Positions 32,228 through 40,224 of a stretch of DNA of 64,000 bases are shown here, one piece after another. The position numbers and the translations under genes were made by a program. The DNA is from Flavobacteriales bacterium (GTDB taxonomy: Bacteria; Bacteroidota; Bacteroidia; Flavobacteriales; Weeksellaceae). Below the pieces are notes generated by a model that ran no database searches, was not told the origin of the DNA, and saw nothing but the letters and a program-made list of their open reading frames with translations. The first letter of the stretch is position 1; every line of letters starts with the position of its first letter. Location: positions 372,001-436,000 of the forward strand of contig JACJZS010000002.1 of NCBI GenBank assembly GCA_020635515.1, in the 5' to 3' direction.

Positions 32228-32297
32228 TGTGCTACCGCAGTTGCAACTTTGGAGACAATAAACAAAAAGCAAGATTGTTAAAAGGTCTTGCTTTTTT
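32228..32297 (+). repeat. Decayed repeat F with intact terminator hairpin
   Basis: 32228-32252 (ending GCTACCGCAGTTGCAACTTT and GG) looks like a worn version of GTAGCTCCGCAAA...ACTTTGCGG. The following hairpin at 32264-32297 is base-for-base the one after copy C. Together they suggest a sixth unit whose REP part has eroded. The rest of 32159-32455 holds no gene. Confidence 0.5.
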
Positions 32298-32392
32298 GTT
32301 GTTTTTGTAAATATTTTTTCTATTCTTTTATAATATTCCTAAAAAAATAAAGACATTACCTACCTTTCTCGATGCTTTACCTCATATAAAAA

Positions 32393-32421
32393 AATTGCTC
32401 GTGAAAAATTCACAAGCAATT
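32393..32421 (-). terminator. Terminator of icd
   Basis: Arms AATTGCTCGTGAA and TTCACAAGCAATT (one mismatch, 3-nt loop) with A-runs on both sides, so it can work on either strand; on the minus strand it lies 35 bp after the icd stop. Confidence 0.75.
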
Positions 32422-32455
32422 AAAAAAAATTGATATAATGAGAAACTAAACTGCC

Positions 32456-33682
32456 TTACGACAATTTATCTTGTAATCTAACTTTTAAATCATCTAAAAA
32501 CTCTTGAGTACTTAAATAATCTTCTCTTTGCATTGTATCTCCATGAATAAGCAATGCTAAATCTTTAGTCATTTTTCCTGATTCTACAGCTTCTATACAA
32601 ACTTCTTCTAGTTTATGCGAAAAATCAATTAATTCTTGATTATTATCTAACTTTCCTCTATGAGCTAAACCTCTTGTCCATGCGAAAATAGAAGCAATAG
32701 GATTGGTAGAAGTTTCTTTTCCTTGCTGATGTTGTCTATAGTGGCGAGTAACTGTTCCGTGAGCAGCTTCTGCTTCCATTGTTTTTCCGTCTGGTGTTAC
32801 AAGTGTAGAAGTCATAAGTCCTAAAGAACCAAATCCTTGTGCAACAGTGTCTGATTGCACATCTCCATCGTAATTTTTACATGCCCAAACAAATCCTCCA
32901 TTCCACTTCATACAAGCAGCTACCATATCATCAATTAATCTGTGTTCGTAGGTAATTCCTAACTCTTCAAACTTATCTTTAAATTCATTGTCATAAACCT
33001 CTTGGAAAATATCTTTAAATCTTCCGTCATACGCTTTCATAATAGTATTTTTGGTAGAAAGGTATAAAGGCCATTTTTTAGATATTGCCTGATTCATACA
33101 AGAGCGAGCAAATCCATAAATAGACTCATCAACATTGTACATACTCATAGCCACTCCAGGACCTTTAAAATTATATACTTCAAACTCTTGTGGAGCAGAA
33201 CCATCTTCTGGTGTAAAAGTCATGGTTAACTTTCCCGGCTTAGTAATTACCGTATCGGTAGCTCTATATTGGTCTCCGAAAGCATGTCTTCCTATACAAA
33301 TTGGTTTTGTCCAACCTTGTACATACCTTGGAACGTTTTTCATAATTATAGGTTCTCTAAAAACGGTACCATCTACTATATTACGTATAGTTCCGTTAGG
33401 AGATTTCCACATTTTTTTCAGTTTGAACTCTTCTACTCTTCCTTCATCGGGAGTAATGGTAGCACATTTGATACCAACGTTGTATTTTTTAATCGCCTCT
33501 GCAGCATCAATAGTTATCTGATCATTGGTTTCATCTCTACTCGTTACACTTAAATCAAAATATTTAATATCTAAATCTACGTACGGAAGAATTAGTTGAT
33601 CTTTGATAAAATGCCAGATAATTCGAGTCATTTCATCTCCATCCATTTCTACTACTGGATTGGTAACTTTAATTTTACTCAT
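32456..33682 (-). CDS. icd: NADP-dependent isocitrate dehydrogenase (eukaryote-like subfamily)
   Basis: 408 residues from ATG at 33682; a TTG nine codons upstream is not preferred. Oxidative decarboxylation of isocitrate in the TCA cycle. Blocks such as NPVVEMDGDEMTRIIW, WKSPNGTIRNIVDGTVFREPI, IGRHAFGDQYRATD and AAHGTVTRHYR match the dimeric eukaryotic-type IDH rather than the E. coli type. The substrate serine and arginines in SPNGTIRN and the metal-binding Asp residues in DDMVAACMKWNGGF are present. Monocistronic, with the terminator listed above. Confidence 0.94.
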   Translation of the reverse strand: MSKIKVTNPVVEMDGDEMTRIIWHFIKDQLILPYVDLDIKYFDLSVTSRDETNDQITIDAAEAIKKYNVGIKCATITPDEGRVEEFKLKKMWKSPNGTIRNIVDGTVFREPIIMKNVPRYVQGWTKPICIGRHAFGDQYRATDTVITKPGKLTMTFTPEDGSAPQEFEVYNFKGPGVAMSMYNVDESIYGFARSCMNQAISKKWPLYLSTKNTIMKAYDGRFKDIFQEVYDNEFKDKFEELGITYEHRLIDDMVAACMKWNGGFVWACKNYDGDVQSDTVAQGFGSLGLMTSTLVTPDGKTMEAEAAHGTVTRHYRQHQQGKETSTNPIASIFAWTRGLAHRGKLDNNQELIDFSHKLEEVCIEAVESGKMTKDLALLIHGDTMQREDYLSTQEFLDDLKVRLQDKLS

Positions 33683-33788
33683 TGGACTTTTTTTTGTTTC
33701 AGTTTGCAATAATACAATTATTTTTTTTACTTCTAAAACCTTAAACTAATTAAATCTATACCACAATAATAAAAAAATGTGATTACTG

Positions 33789-33819
33789 TTGATTGTTATT
33801 TAGAATACTTCTAACTTTG
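33789..33819 (+). promoter_or_regulatory. Promoter of the DUF59-DUF2480 pair
   Basis: TTG at 33789-33791, 20-bp spacer, TAACTTTG at 33812-33819, 15 bp before the GTG start. Confidence 0.6.
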
Positions 33820-33834
33820 TAAAAAAATTACATT

Positions 33835-34158
33835 GTGCTTACAGAACAAGAAATACAAAACTTTGGAGAAGAAGTTGTAAAAACACTCAAAACGATATTC
33901 GACCCTGAAATACCAGTCGATATATACGAACTAGGACTCATCTACGATGTTCAAATTTCCACCGAAGGAGAAGCCAAAATCATAATGACACTTACCTCGC
34001 CTAATTGTCCTGTTGCGGAATCTTTACCACTTGAAGTAGAAGAAAAAATAACAGGAATAGAAGGTATAAAATCTGCTCATGTTGAACTGACCTTTGAACC
34101 AACTTGGACAAAAGACATGATGAGCGAAGAAGCTAAATTTGAGTTAGGTTTTCTTTAA
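33835..34158 (+). CDS. DUF59/MIP18 family iron-sulfur assembly protein (SufT-like)
   Basis: 107 residues, GTG start. MIP18/DUF59 fold: IFDPEIPVDIYELGLIYDV, then TLTSPNCPVAESLP with the conserved cysteine, and VELTFEPTWTKDMMSEEAKFELGF. Known members help load or mature Fe-S clusters. In many flavobacteria it follows the suf genes and precedes DUF2480; here only the DUF2480 neighbour is kept, 9 bp downstream. Confidence 0.87.
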   Translation: MLTEQEIQNFGEEVVKTLKTIFDPEIPVDIYELGLIYDVQISTEGEAKIIMTLTSPNCPVAESLPLEVEEKITGIEGIKSAHVELTFEPTWTKDMMSEEAKFELGFL

Positions 34159-34167
34159 AAAAATCAA

Positions 34168-34671
34168 ATGGAAGAAATCGTAAATAAAGTTGCCTCTAGT
34201 GGACTTATCACTTTTGATTTAGAAGACTACTACACAAAAGGAGTTCGTATAGGTGTAGATATTTCTCAATTTTATGATGAAAATGGAATGCTTAGAGAAA
34301 AAGCTTTTAGAGATGAATTAAAAAATCATGATTGGAGTAGGTACAAAAACAATTTGATTTTTCTTTATGATTCCTCTGATGCTATAGTTCCTGCTTGGAC
34401 AACCTTACTTGTAACTACTTACTTAAGTGATTACGCAAACTACGTATGCTTAGGTAATTTAAAAGATTTAGAACGTGAATTATTTTTAAATGAATTACAT
34501 AGAATTGATTTTTCCATTTACAAGGATAAAAAAGTAATTATAAAAGGTTGTTCCAAAAATGTTCCAGAAAGTGCATACATTTTCCTTATTCAGAAATTGA
34601 AACCTCTAGTTTCTTCCTTAATGTATGGAGAAGCGTGTAGTTCTGTTCCTCTTTTCAAAAAGAAAGTATAA
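34168..34671 (+). CDS. DUF2480 family protein
   Basis: 167 residues, cytosolic. Features of DUF2480: ITFDLEDYY, GVDISQFYDENGMLREKAFRD, VPAWTTLLVTTYLSDY and KGCSKNVPESAYIFL. Restricted to Bacteroidota and usually linked to the SUF Fe-S genes, so a role in that pathway is inferred. Two C-terminal cysteines (KGCSKN, EACSSVP) may matter. Co-transcribed with the DUF59 gene. Confidence 0.85.
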   Translation: MEEIVNKVASSGLITFDLEDYYTKGVRIGVDISQFYDENGMLREKAFRDELKNHDWSRYKNNLIFLYDSSDAIVPAWTTLLVTTYLSDYANYVCLGNLKDLERELFLNELHRIDFSIYKDKKVIIKGCSKNVPESAYIFLIQKLKPLVSSLMYGEACSSVPLFKKKV

Positions 34672-34699
34672 ATTGTACACTTAATAATTTGGTAATTTA

Positions 34700-34707
34700 T
34701 ATCTTTG
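34700..34707 (+). promoter_or_regulatory. -7 box that fixes the start at 34722
   Basis: TATCTTTG. It lies downstream of the alternative start at 34689, which would not be on the transcript; the ATG at 34722 gives a leader of about 10 nt. Confidence 0.55.
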
Positions 34708-34721
34708 CAAAAAATCTAACA

Positions 34722-35384
34722 ATGAAAAGACTATTTTTTGTATTGTCAATACTTTTTATGACTAATAACTATGGTCAAAACTTTATGTTTAATGTTGAGT
34801 ATGGTCCGAGTTTAAGATTAGCTAAAAATTCAGGACAAACTCCTCAACAAAAAGACTTAATTAGAGAATTAAAAAAAGGAAATGCTTTACGTTTGAAAGC
34901 TTTATACTTTATCAACGAACAAAATGGTTTCGGTTTAGTTTACAATAGATTTACTAGTAAAAAATCAAATTATAGTGAATCATTCTATGACAACGGAGAC
35001 CGATATATAATTTCATTTGACGAACAAGACAATATTAATTTTCTTGGTATCTGTTATGAAAACGGTTCCTTTTCTTCTAATGATAAACATTACTTTGGAG
35101 TTAATATAGCATTAGGATATATGGAGTTGGTAAATAATTTTGAATATAAAAATATTGCTGTAAACGATTTAGAATTTAAAGGCTCTAATCTAGGTTTAGA
35201 CTTCGGTATCAACTACAAATACTTTATCATCGAAAAAATTGCTTTAGGAGCTAGTTTACATTTGCCTTATACAACAATTGGAAAGTTTAAAGGTAATGAT
35301 GGAACTACCATTAATCTTGAACAAAAAAATAGAGAAAGTACAGCTCGTTTTGATTTAACATTTGGAATAACGGCTTTTCTATAA
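34722..35384 (+). CDS. Outer-membrane beta-barrel protein, unknown function
   Basis: 220 residues from ATG at 34722. Signal peptide (MKRLFFVLSILFMTNNYGQ), then amphipathic beta strands with glycine and aromatic residues (GFGLVYNRFT, KHYFGVNIALGYMEL, LGLDFGINYKYF, ARFDLTFGITAFL) ending in a C-terminal phenylalanine-leucine, typical of a small eight-strand OM barrel. No family name can be given. Its stop shares one base with the next start (TAATG), so it heads an operon with the MazG-like and aroA genes. Confidence 0.7.
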   Translation: MKRLFFVLSILFMTNNYGQNFMFNVEYGPSLRLAKNSGQTPQQKDLIRELKKGNALRLKALYFINEQNGFGLVYNRFTSKKSNYSESFYDNGDRYIISFDEQDNINFLGICYENGSFSSNDKHYFGVNIALGYMELVNNFEYKNIAVNDLEFKGSNLGLDFGINYKYFIIEKIALGASLHLPYTTIGKFKGNDGTTINLEQKNRESTARFDLTFGITAFL

Positions 35385-35716
35385 TGTCTATTCAGAAACT
35401 TCAAAAACAAGTAGATAATTGGATTCAAGAGCATGGTGTTCGTTATTTTAATGAGCTTACCAACATGGCAATCTTAAGCGAAGAAGTTGGAGAAGTTGCA
35501 CGAATCATTGCTCGTCGCTATGGAGAACAATCCGAGAAAGAAAGTGATGCAACCAAGGATTTAGGAGAAGAGCTTTCCGATGTTTTATTTGTAGTTCTGT
35601 GTCTTGCTAATCAAACCAATACCGATTTAGAAAAAGCATTCAACAAAAAAATGGAGATTAAAACTAAGCGAGATAAAACCAGACATTTAAACAATTCTAA
35701 ACTCAATGAAAAATGA
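35384..35716 (+). CDS. MazG-like nucleotide pyrophosphohydrolase
   Basis: 110 residues, all-alpha NTP pyrophosphatase. Mg-binding motif ILSEEVGEVAR (residues about 30-39) and DLGEELSDVLFV (about 57-68) give the ExxE...ExxD arrangement. Likely removes pyrophosphate from non-canonical or excess nucleoside triphosphates; the exact substrate is unknown. Translationally coupled at both ends: it overlaps the barrel gene by 1 bp and aroA by 4 bp. Confidence 0.86.
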   Translation: MSIQKLQKQVDNWIQEHGVRYFNELTNMAILSEEVGEVARIIARRYGEQSEKESDATKDLGEELSDVLFVVLCLANQTNTDLEKAFNKKMEIKTKRDKTRHLNNSKLNEK

Positions 35717-36933
35717 AAATTCAATCGAATCATAAAAACATAAATTCTACTATTCAGCTTGGCGGTTCTAAAAGTATTTCAAACCGATTACTTATTTTGG
35801 ATTCTTTGTTTGAGAATAAAATCAAACTAAAAAACCTTTCTGATGCAGAAGATACTGATTTGCTCAAAAAAGCACTTCAAAATCCAAATGAAAAAATAGT
35901 AGATATACATCATGCAGGAACGGCTATGCGATTTTTAACTTCGTACCTTTCTCTTCAGAATCAAGAGAAAATACTTACTGGTTCTGAACGTATGAAGCAA
36001 CGTCCGATAGGGATTCTAGTAGAAGCTCTTAAAAGCATGGGGATTTCGATTGAATACTTAGAAAAAGAAGGTTTTCCTCCTTTAAAAATAAATCCATCTG
36101 AGTTTAAAACAAATAAAGTACAAATTCAAGCGAATACCAGTAGTCAGTACATTACTTCTCTCCTACTTATTGGTTCTAAATTACCTAATGGTTTAGAATT
36201 GGAACTTATAGGAAAAATAACTTCTCTTCCTTATTTAGAAATGACACTAACCATGCTTCGCGATTTGGGAATAGATGCAAAACGAGAAGAAAACATTATA
36301 ACTATAAAACATAAATCTGACTTCAAGGAACAAAACTTCACTATAGAAAGTGATTGGAGTTCGGCTTCTTATCATTATTCGATTGCAACAATAGCAGACG
36401 AATGTAGACTTGAAATTTCATATTTATTCAAAGACAGTTTGCAAGGAGATAGAAGAATCGCAGATATTTATAAAGAAAACTTTGGAATCAATACCGAATT
36501 CAAAGAGGAAAAAATTCTACTTACTAAAATTCCTAATTTTAGTTTCCCTGAGAAGATAGAATTAAATCTAAACGACTGTCCTGATATAGCACAAACGATT
36601 GCTGTTACGTGTTCTGCACTTAAAATCCCTGCTTTACTTACAGGATTAGAAACCTTAAAAATAAAAGAAACCGACAGAATTGTAGCTTTACAAAACGAAC
36701 TCAAAAAATGTGGAACAACAACCAAGGCAACTACCGATAGTTTAGAACTCATTAGCTTTAGTGAAATTAGTGAAATTCCAAGTATTGCTACGTACAACGA
36801 CCACCGAATGGCAATGTGCTTTGCTCCTCTTGCTCTTGTACACGAATTAGATATTCAAGATAAAGATGTGGTACAAAAATCCTATCCTAACTTTTGGAAT
36901 GATATGAAAAAATTAGGATTTACTTTGGATTAA
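35713..36933 (+). CDS. aroA: 3-phosphoshikimate 1-carboxyvinyltransferase (EPSP synthase)
   Basis: 406 residues, slightly short of the 427 of E. coli. Sixth step of the shikimate pathway, joining phosphoenolpyruvate to shikimate-3-phosphate. Substrate-binding GGSKSISNRLL (16-26), the HAGTAMRFLTSYL block (in place of the more usual N-G-G-T), SSQYITSLLL, and YNDHRMAMCFAPLAL near the end. The catalytic Asp and Glu region (NDCPDIAQT, KIKETDRI) is intact. The Ala in GTAM differs from the GTAMRP form of glyphosate-sensitive enzymes (here RF, not RP), seen often in Bacteroidota. Ends 1 bp from the convergent ribB gene. Confidence 0.94.
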   Translation: MKIQSNHKNINSTIQLGGSKSISNRLLILDSLFENKIKLKNLSDAEDTDLLKKALQNPNEKIVDIHHAGTAMRFLTSYLSLQNQEKILTGSERMKQRPIGILVEALKSMGISIEYLEKEGFPPLKINPSEFKTNKVQIQANTSSQYITSLLLIGSKLPNGLELELIGKITSLPYLEMTLTMLRDLGIDAKREENIITIKHKSDFKEQNFTIESDWSSASYHYSIATIADECRLEISYLFKDSLQGDRRIADIYKENFGINTEFKEEKILLTKIPNFSFPEKIELNLNDCPDIAQTIAVTCSALKIPALLTGLETLKIKETDRIVALQNELKKCGTTTKATTDSLELISFSEISEIPSIATYNDHRMAMCFAPLALVHELDIQDKDVVQKSYPNFWNDMKKLGFTLD

Positions 36934-36934
36934 A

Positions 36935-38041
36935 TTAGTACGGTAAAAATTCTGAAACTTCCATTCCAAACATATCCAATGAAATCTTTTTAGGATTTCT
37001 TGTAATAAGTCTAATGTTCGTTACATTTAGGTTCTTCAAAATCTGAACTCCTATTCCTAAATCTTTATTATCATGCTCTACAGATGGTGTTTCTATTTCA
37101 TTTAAAAGATATGCTCTAAAATGCTGTACTTTTTGTAATAATATTTCGGAGTTTACTACATTATTGATAAATACAATAACTCCTTTTCCTTCAGTATTTA
37201 TAACATCTGTAATTTGTTTTAAACTCGGGTTCTCTCCTTTTGCCAATGCAGTAAAAATATCATGATACATAGAGGAGGAAATCACACGGACAGGAACTTT
37301 ATCGCCATCTTCCCAGTTACCTTTTTTTAATGCTATGTGGATTTGGTCATTAAACTTTTGTCTAAATACAAACATTTCAAAAACGCCATAAGCGGAATCC
37401 ATTTCAAAATGTTCTATTTGTTCTACTAAGGAATCATTTTTAAGTCTGTATTCAATTAAATCCTTTATAGATATTATTTTTAAATCGAAACGCTCTGCAA
37501 TTTTCTTTAATTCGGGAAGACGTGCCATCGTTCCATCTTCATTCATAATTTCTACGATAACTCCACCTGGTTTCAATCCTGCAAGTCGTGCCAAATCTAC
37601 TGCAGCTTCTGTATGTCCTGGTCTTCTAAGAACACCTTCTCCTTTAGCTTTTAAAGGAAATATATGTCCTGGTTTTGCAAAGTCTGTTGGCTTTGTACTA
37701 TCGTCCATCATAGCAAGGATTGTTTTGGCTCTATCGGAAGCAGAAATTCCTGTTGTTACGCCATCGCCAATCAAATCAATAGAAACGGTAAATGCGGTTT
37801 CATTAGGATCGGTATTGTTCCCTACCATAAGTTCCAAACCAAGTTGTTGACTTCTTTTTTCTGGAATTGGTGTACAAATAAGTCCTCGTCCTTGCAAAGA
37901 CATAAAATTAATGATTTCTGGAGTTATCAATTCTGCAGCAGCTACAAAATCTCCTTCATTCTCTCTATCTTCGTCATCTACTACTATGACAACTTTTCCG
38001 TTTTTTATCTCTTCTATTGCTTCTTCAATGGTATTCAGCAT
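36935..38041 (-). CDS. ribB: 3,4-dihydroxy-2-butanone-4-phosphate synthase with degenerate GTP cyclohydrolase II-like domain
   Basis: 368 residues. The N-terminal half (1-205) is a complete DHBP synthase: VDDEDRENEGDF (21-32) carries the catalytic acids, and RRPGHTEAAVDLARLAG the sugar-phosphate site. It makes the four-carbon unit used by RibH. Residues 210-368 align in position with GTP cyclohydrolase II but lack the Cys-x10-Cys-x-Cys zinc site, so this half is probably not a cyclohydrolase. Last gene of the ftsK-lolA-lptF/G-ribB row, 56 bp after the permease gene. Confidence 0.9.
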   Translation of the reverse strand: MLNTIEEAIEEIKNGKVVIVVDDEDRENEGDFVAAAELITPEIINFMSLQGRGLICTPIPEKRSQQLGLELMVGNNTDPNETAFTVSIDLIGDGVTTGISASDRAKTILAMMDDSTKPTDFAKPGHIFPLKAKGEGVLRRPGHTEAAVDLARLAGLKPGGVIVEIMNEDGTMARLPELKKIAERFDLKIISIKDLIEYRLKNDSLVEQIEHFEMDSAYGVFEMFVFRQKFNDQIHIALKKGNWEDGDKVPVRVISSSMYHDIFTALAKGENPSLKQITDVINTEGKGVIVFINNVVNSEILLQKVQHFRAYLLNEIETPSVEHDNKDLGIGVQILKNLNVTNIRLITRNPKKISLDMFGMEVSEFLPY

Positions 38042-38097
38042 AATTTTTATTTTCTTTTATAAATCTACTATCTTAATTCTAGTATCTAAAATCTTTA

Positions 38098-39573
38098 CTA
38101 TTGATATCTTTTATGTTCCGTATTTTTTTTCTTTTTTATAAACAAGGAACTTATTTTTTTTAGCACTTTATTGTATCTAGATATATCAAATATTTCAGAA
38201 TCTTCCATTGCTCTTTTGGTTAAAAATATTCCTAAAGGCAACATAACCATATTTGGCAACCAAGCTGCAACATACGGGTTTAATCCTCCTAATTTGGATT
38301 CTGATTCGGCATACGTATAAATTATAAACCAAATAATAAATATAAATATAGATACTACTACTGGCATTCCTAAACCTCCTTTTCGTATAATCGAACCTAA
38401 AGGTGCTCCTATTAAGAAAAAGATTAAACACATTACTGAAAAAGAAATAATTCTTTGTTGATGAACTATCATTTTAGAACGAATCTTTTTTTCCCATGCT
38501 AATGATTTTATGTGACTTTCTATTGTTTGAACTATATTCATATTTACCTGCGAAATAGCTGACTGCAATACACTTTTTTGTTTTTCAAGAGGTAGTTCTT
38601 CAAAAATAAATGGTTCGTGGTAGTATTCATCTTCAACATCTATGTAAATGGAGTCAAACTCTGGTGTTGTATTGGTAACTGTTCTAAAACTAGCATCAGC
38701 TTGATTGATAAATAAAGAATCTTGACTATGTACTGTACTATCTATAACTGCCTGTAACTTATTAAATTTATAAAAACGAAAATGATCAGAAATGGATTCA
38801 TTATCCAATGCTTTTTCTACTAACGCAGAAACATCTACATGCATGGTAAGCGTGTCAAACTCAGTAATTGTATTAGGTTGTTTAGTTCTACTAACGTAAT
38901 CCAAACTCTTTATTTTTGAATCGTAAATAAAACCCTTGTGAAGTTCAAATTTTAGGTATTTTTTATCTGCTGTTGAATTCAAAATTCCATTCTCCGCAAT
39001 TACTGTTGTCTGATCTTGATACGAAGTTGCTTGTTTATGAATCATTATATCCTTTAATTGATCAGAATTTTCTCCTGATATTTCTCCTACTCGCATGGTA
39101 AATCCTGGAATATTAGAATTAAACTGACCAGAAACAAAGCGTAAGGCTGGCTTAGACTGAGCTATATTATAAAGTAAGTTTTTTGCCTTTCTGTGATTAT
39201 CAGGGAGAACATTATTAGAAAAAAAGAATAATCCTACTGCTACTACCAACGTAAAACCAAATACAGGAAGCATAATTCTAGCAAGAGAAATTCCTGAAGC
39301 TTTCATAGCTGCCAACTCGTACCTCTCCCCAAATCCACCAAAACACATAATGGAAGACAACAAAATAGAAAGAGGAACTACCATCTGTATAACTGTAGTT
39401 CCTAGGTAAAATAACAGTTTAGCAATTTCAAAAAAAGTCAACCCACGACCTACTAATTTTGAAATTTCTTGAAATGCAAATTGAACACTAAAAATAAAAA
39501 ATAGTATACTGAATATAAACAAAAAAGGACCTAAAAAAGAGGTCAATATATACTTATCCAGCTTTTTTATCAT
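38098..39573 (-). CDS. LptF/LptG family LPS export permease
   Basis: 491 residues. Transmembrane segments at about 12-34, 55-78 and 98-120, then a large periplasmic beta-jellyroll domain (about 130-370), and three more helices (about 385-470), the LptF/LptG layout. It should extract lipopolysaccharide from the inner membrane with LptB. Whether it is the F or G subunit is not decidable. It shares one base with the end of the lolA gene, and the pair suggests a common envelope-export operon. Confidence 0.88.
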   Translation of the reverse strand: MIKKLDKYILTSFLGPFLFIFSILFFIFSVQFAFQEISKLVGRGLTFFEIAKLLFYLGTTVIQMVVPLSILLSSIMCFGGFGERYELAAMKASGISLARIMLPVFGFTLVVAVGLFFFSNNVLPDNHRKAKNLLYNIAQSKPALRFVSGQFNSNIPGFTMRVGEISGENSDQLKDIMIHKQATSYQDQTTVIAENGILNSTADKKYLKFELHKGFIYDSKIKSLDYVSRTKQPNTITEFDTLTMHVDVSALVEKALDNESISDHFRFYKFNKLQAVIDSTVHSQDSLFINQADASFRTVTNTTPEFDSIYIDVEDEYYHEPFIFEELPLEKQKSVLQSAISQVNMNIVQTIESHIKSLAWEKKIRSKMIVHQQRIISFSVMCLIFFLIGAPLGSIIRKGGLGMPVVVSIFIFIIWFIIYTYAESESKLGGLNPYVAAWLPNMVMLPLGIFLTKRAMEDSEIFDISRYNKVLKKISSLFIKKKKNTEHKRYQ

Positions 39574-40208
39574 CAGTCTAAATTAGTTATGTAATAATCT
39601 TTATACTTATTTTTATCGAAAGTAAACAAAGATGAAGATAATTTTGTTTTATAATCAAACGAAGATACTACTAATGTTACTGTAGAACCATCTGTATTAT
39701 ACTCTTTCATCAACAACATTTCATTGGTTTCTCTATCAATTCCCAACACAATCGATTTTGTTCTTTCTTGCTTTTGAGGGATTAATTTAATATAATAAAC
39801 TGGTCTTTTAAACAACTTTGCCTTTTTAGGTTTTTCTATGGTATATCCTTTTGTATACGTTTCAAAAATTTTTGTTGGCGTAATCATATCTTCATCAGAA
39901 GAACTTGAAACTGTAACCTCCTCATCTTCATGAGAAATCTGATATGATTTCTTTCCATCATAAATCTGAGTAATACCTAAAACATTCAAATTGTATTTGT
40001 TTCCTTGAGAATATAAAATTCCATTTTCTTTTTGTTTAATTTTTAGTTTTGGATTATCTAACTCATACTGGAATTCAATTTTGTAACTTGACTTAGAGGT
40101 GTAATAATTTTTAACTTTTTGCAATATTGCACTTGATTCAGGATTAATTTTTTGTGCAAATGTGAATGTAAATACGCTAAATACTAATGTAGTAATCAAT
40201 GTTTTCAT
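39573..40208 (-). CDS. lolA: LolA-like outer-membrane lipoprotein carrier protein
   Basis: 211 residues. Signal peptide (1-18, TFAQ), then the LolA unclosed beta-barrel: SSAILQKVKNYYTSKSSYKIEF, NGILYSQGNKYNLNVLGITQIYDGKKSYQIS, and SSFDYKTKLSSSLFTFD. It carries lipoproteins across the periplasm. Located between ftsK and lptF/G, an order I recall as conserved in flavobacteria. Confidence 0.88.
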   Translation of the reverse strand: MKTLITTLVFSVFTFTFAQKINPESSAILQKVKNYYTSKSSYKIEFQYELDNPKLKIKQKENGILYSQGNKYNLNVLGITQIYDGKKSYQISHEDEEVTVSSSSDEDMITPTKIFETYTKGYTIEKPKKAKLFKRPVYYIKLIPQKQERTKSIVLGIDRETNEMLLMKEYNTDGSTVTLVVSSFDYKTKLSSSLFTFDKNKYKDYYITNLD

Positions 40209-40224
40209 CGTGATTTCTTTTATT

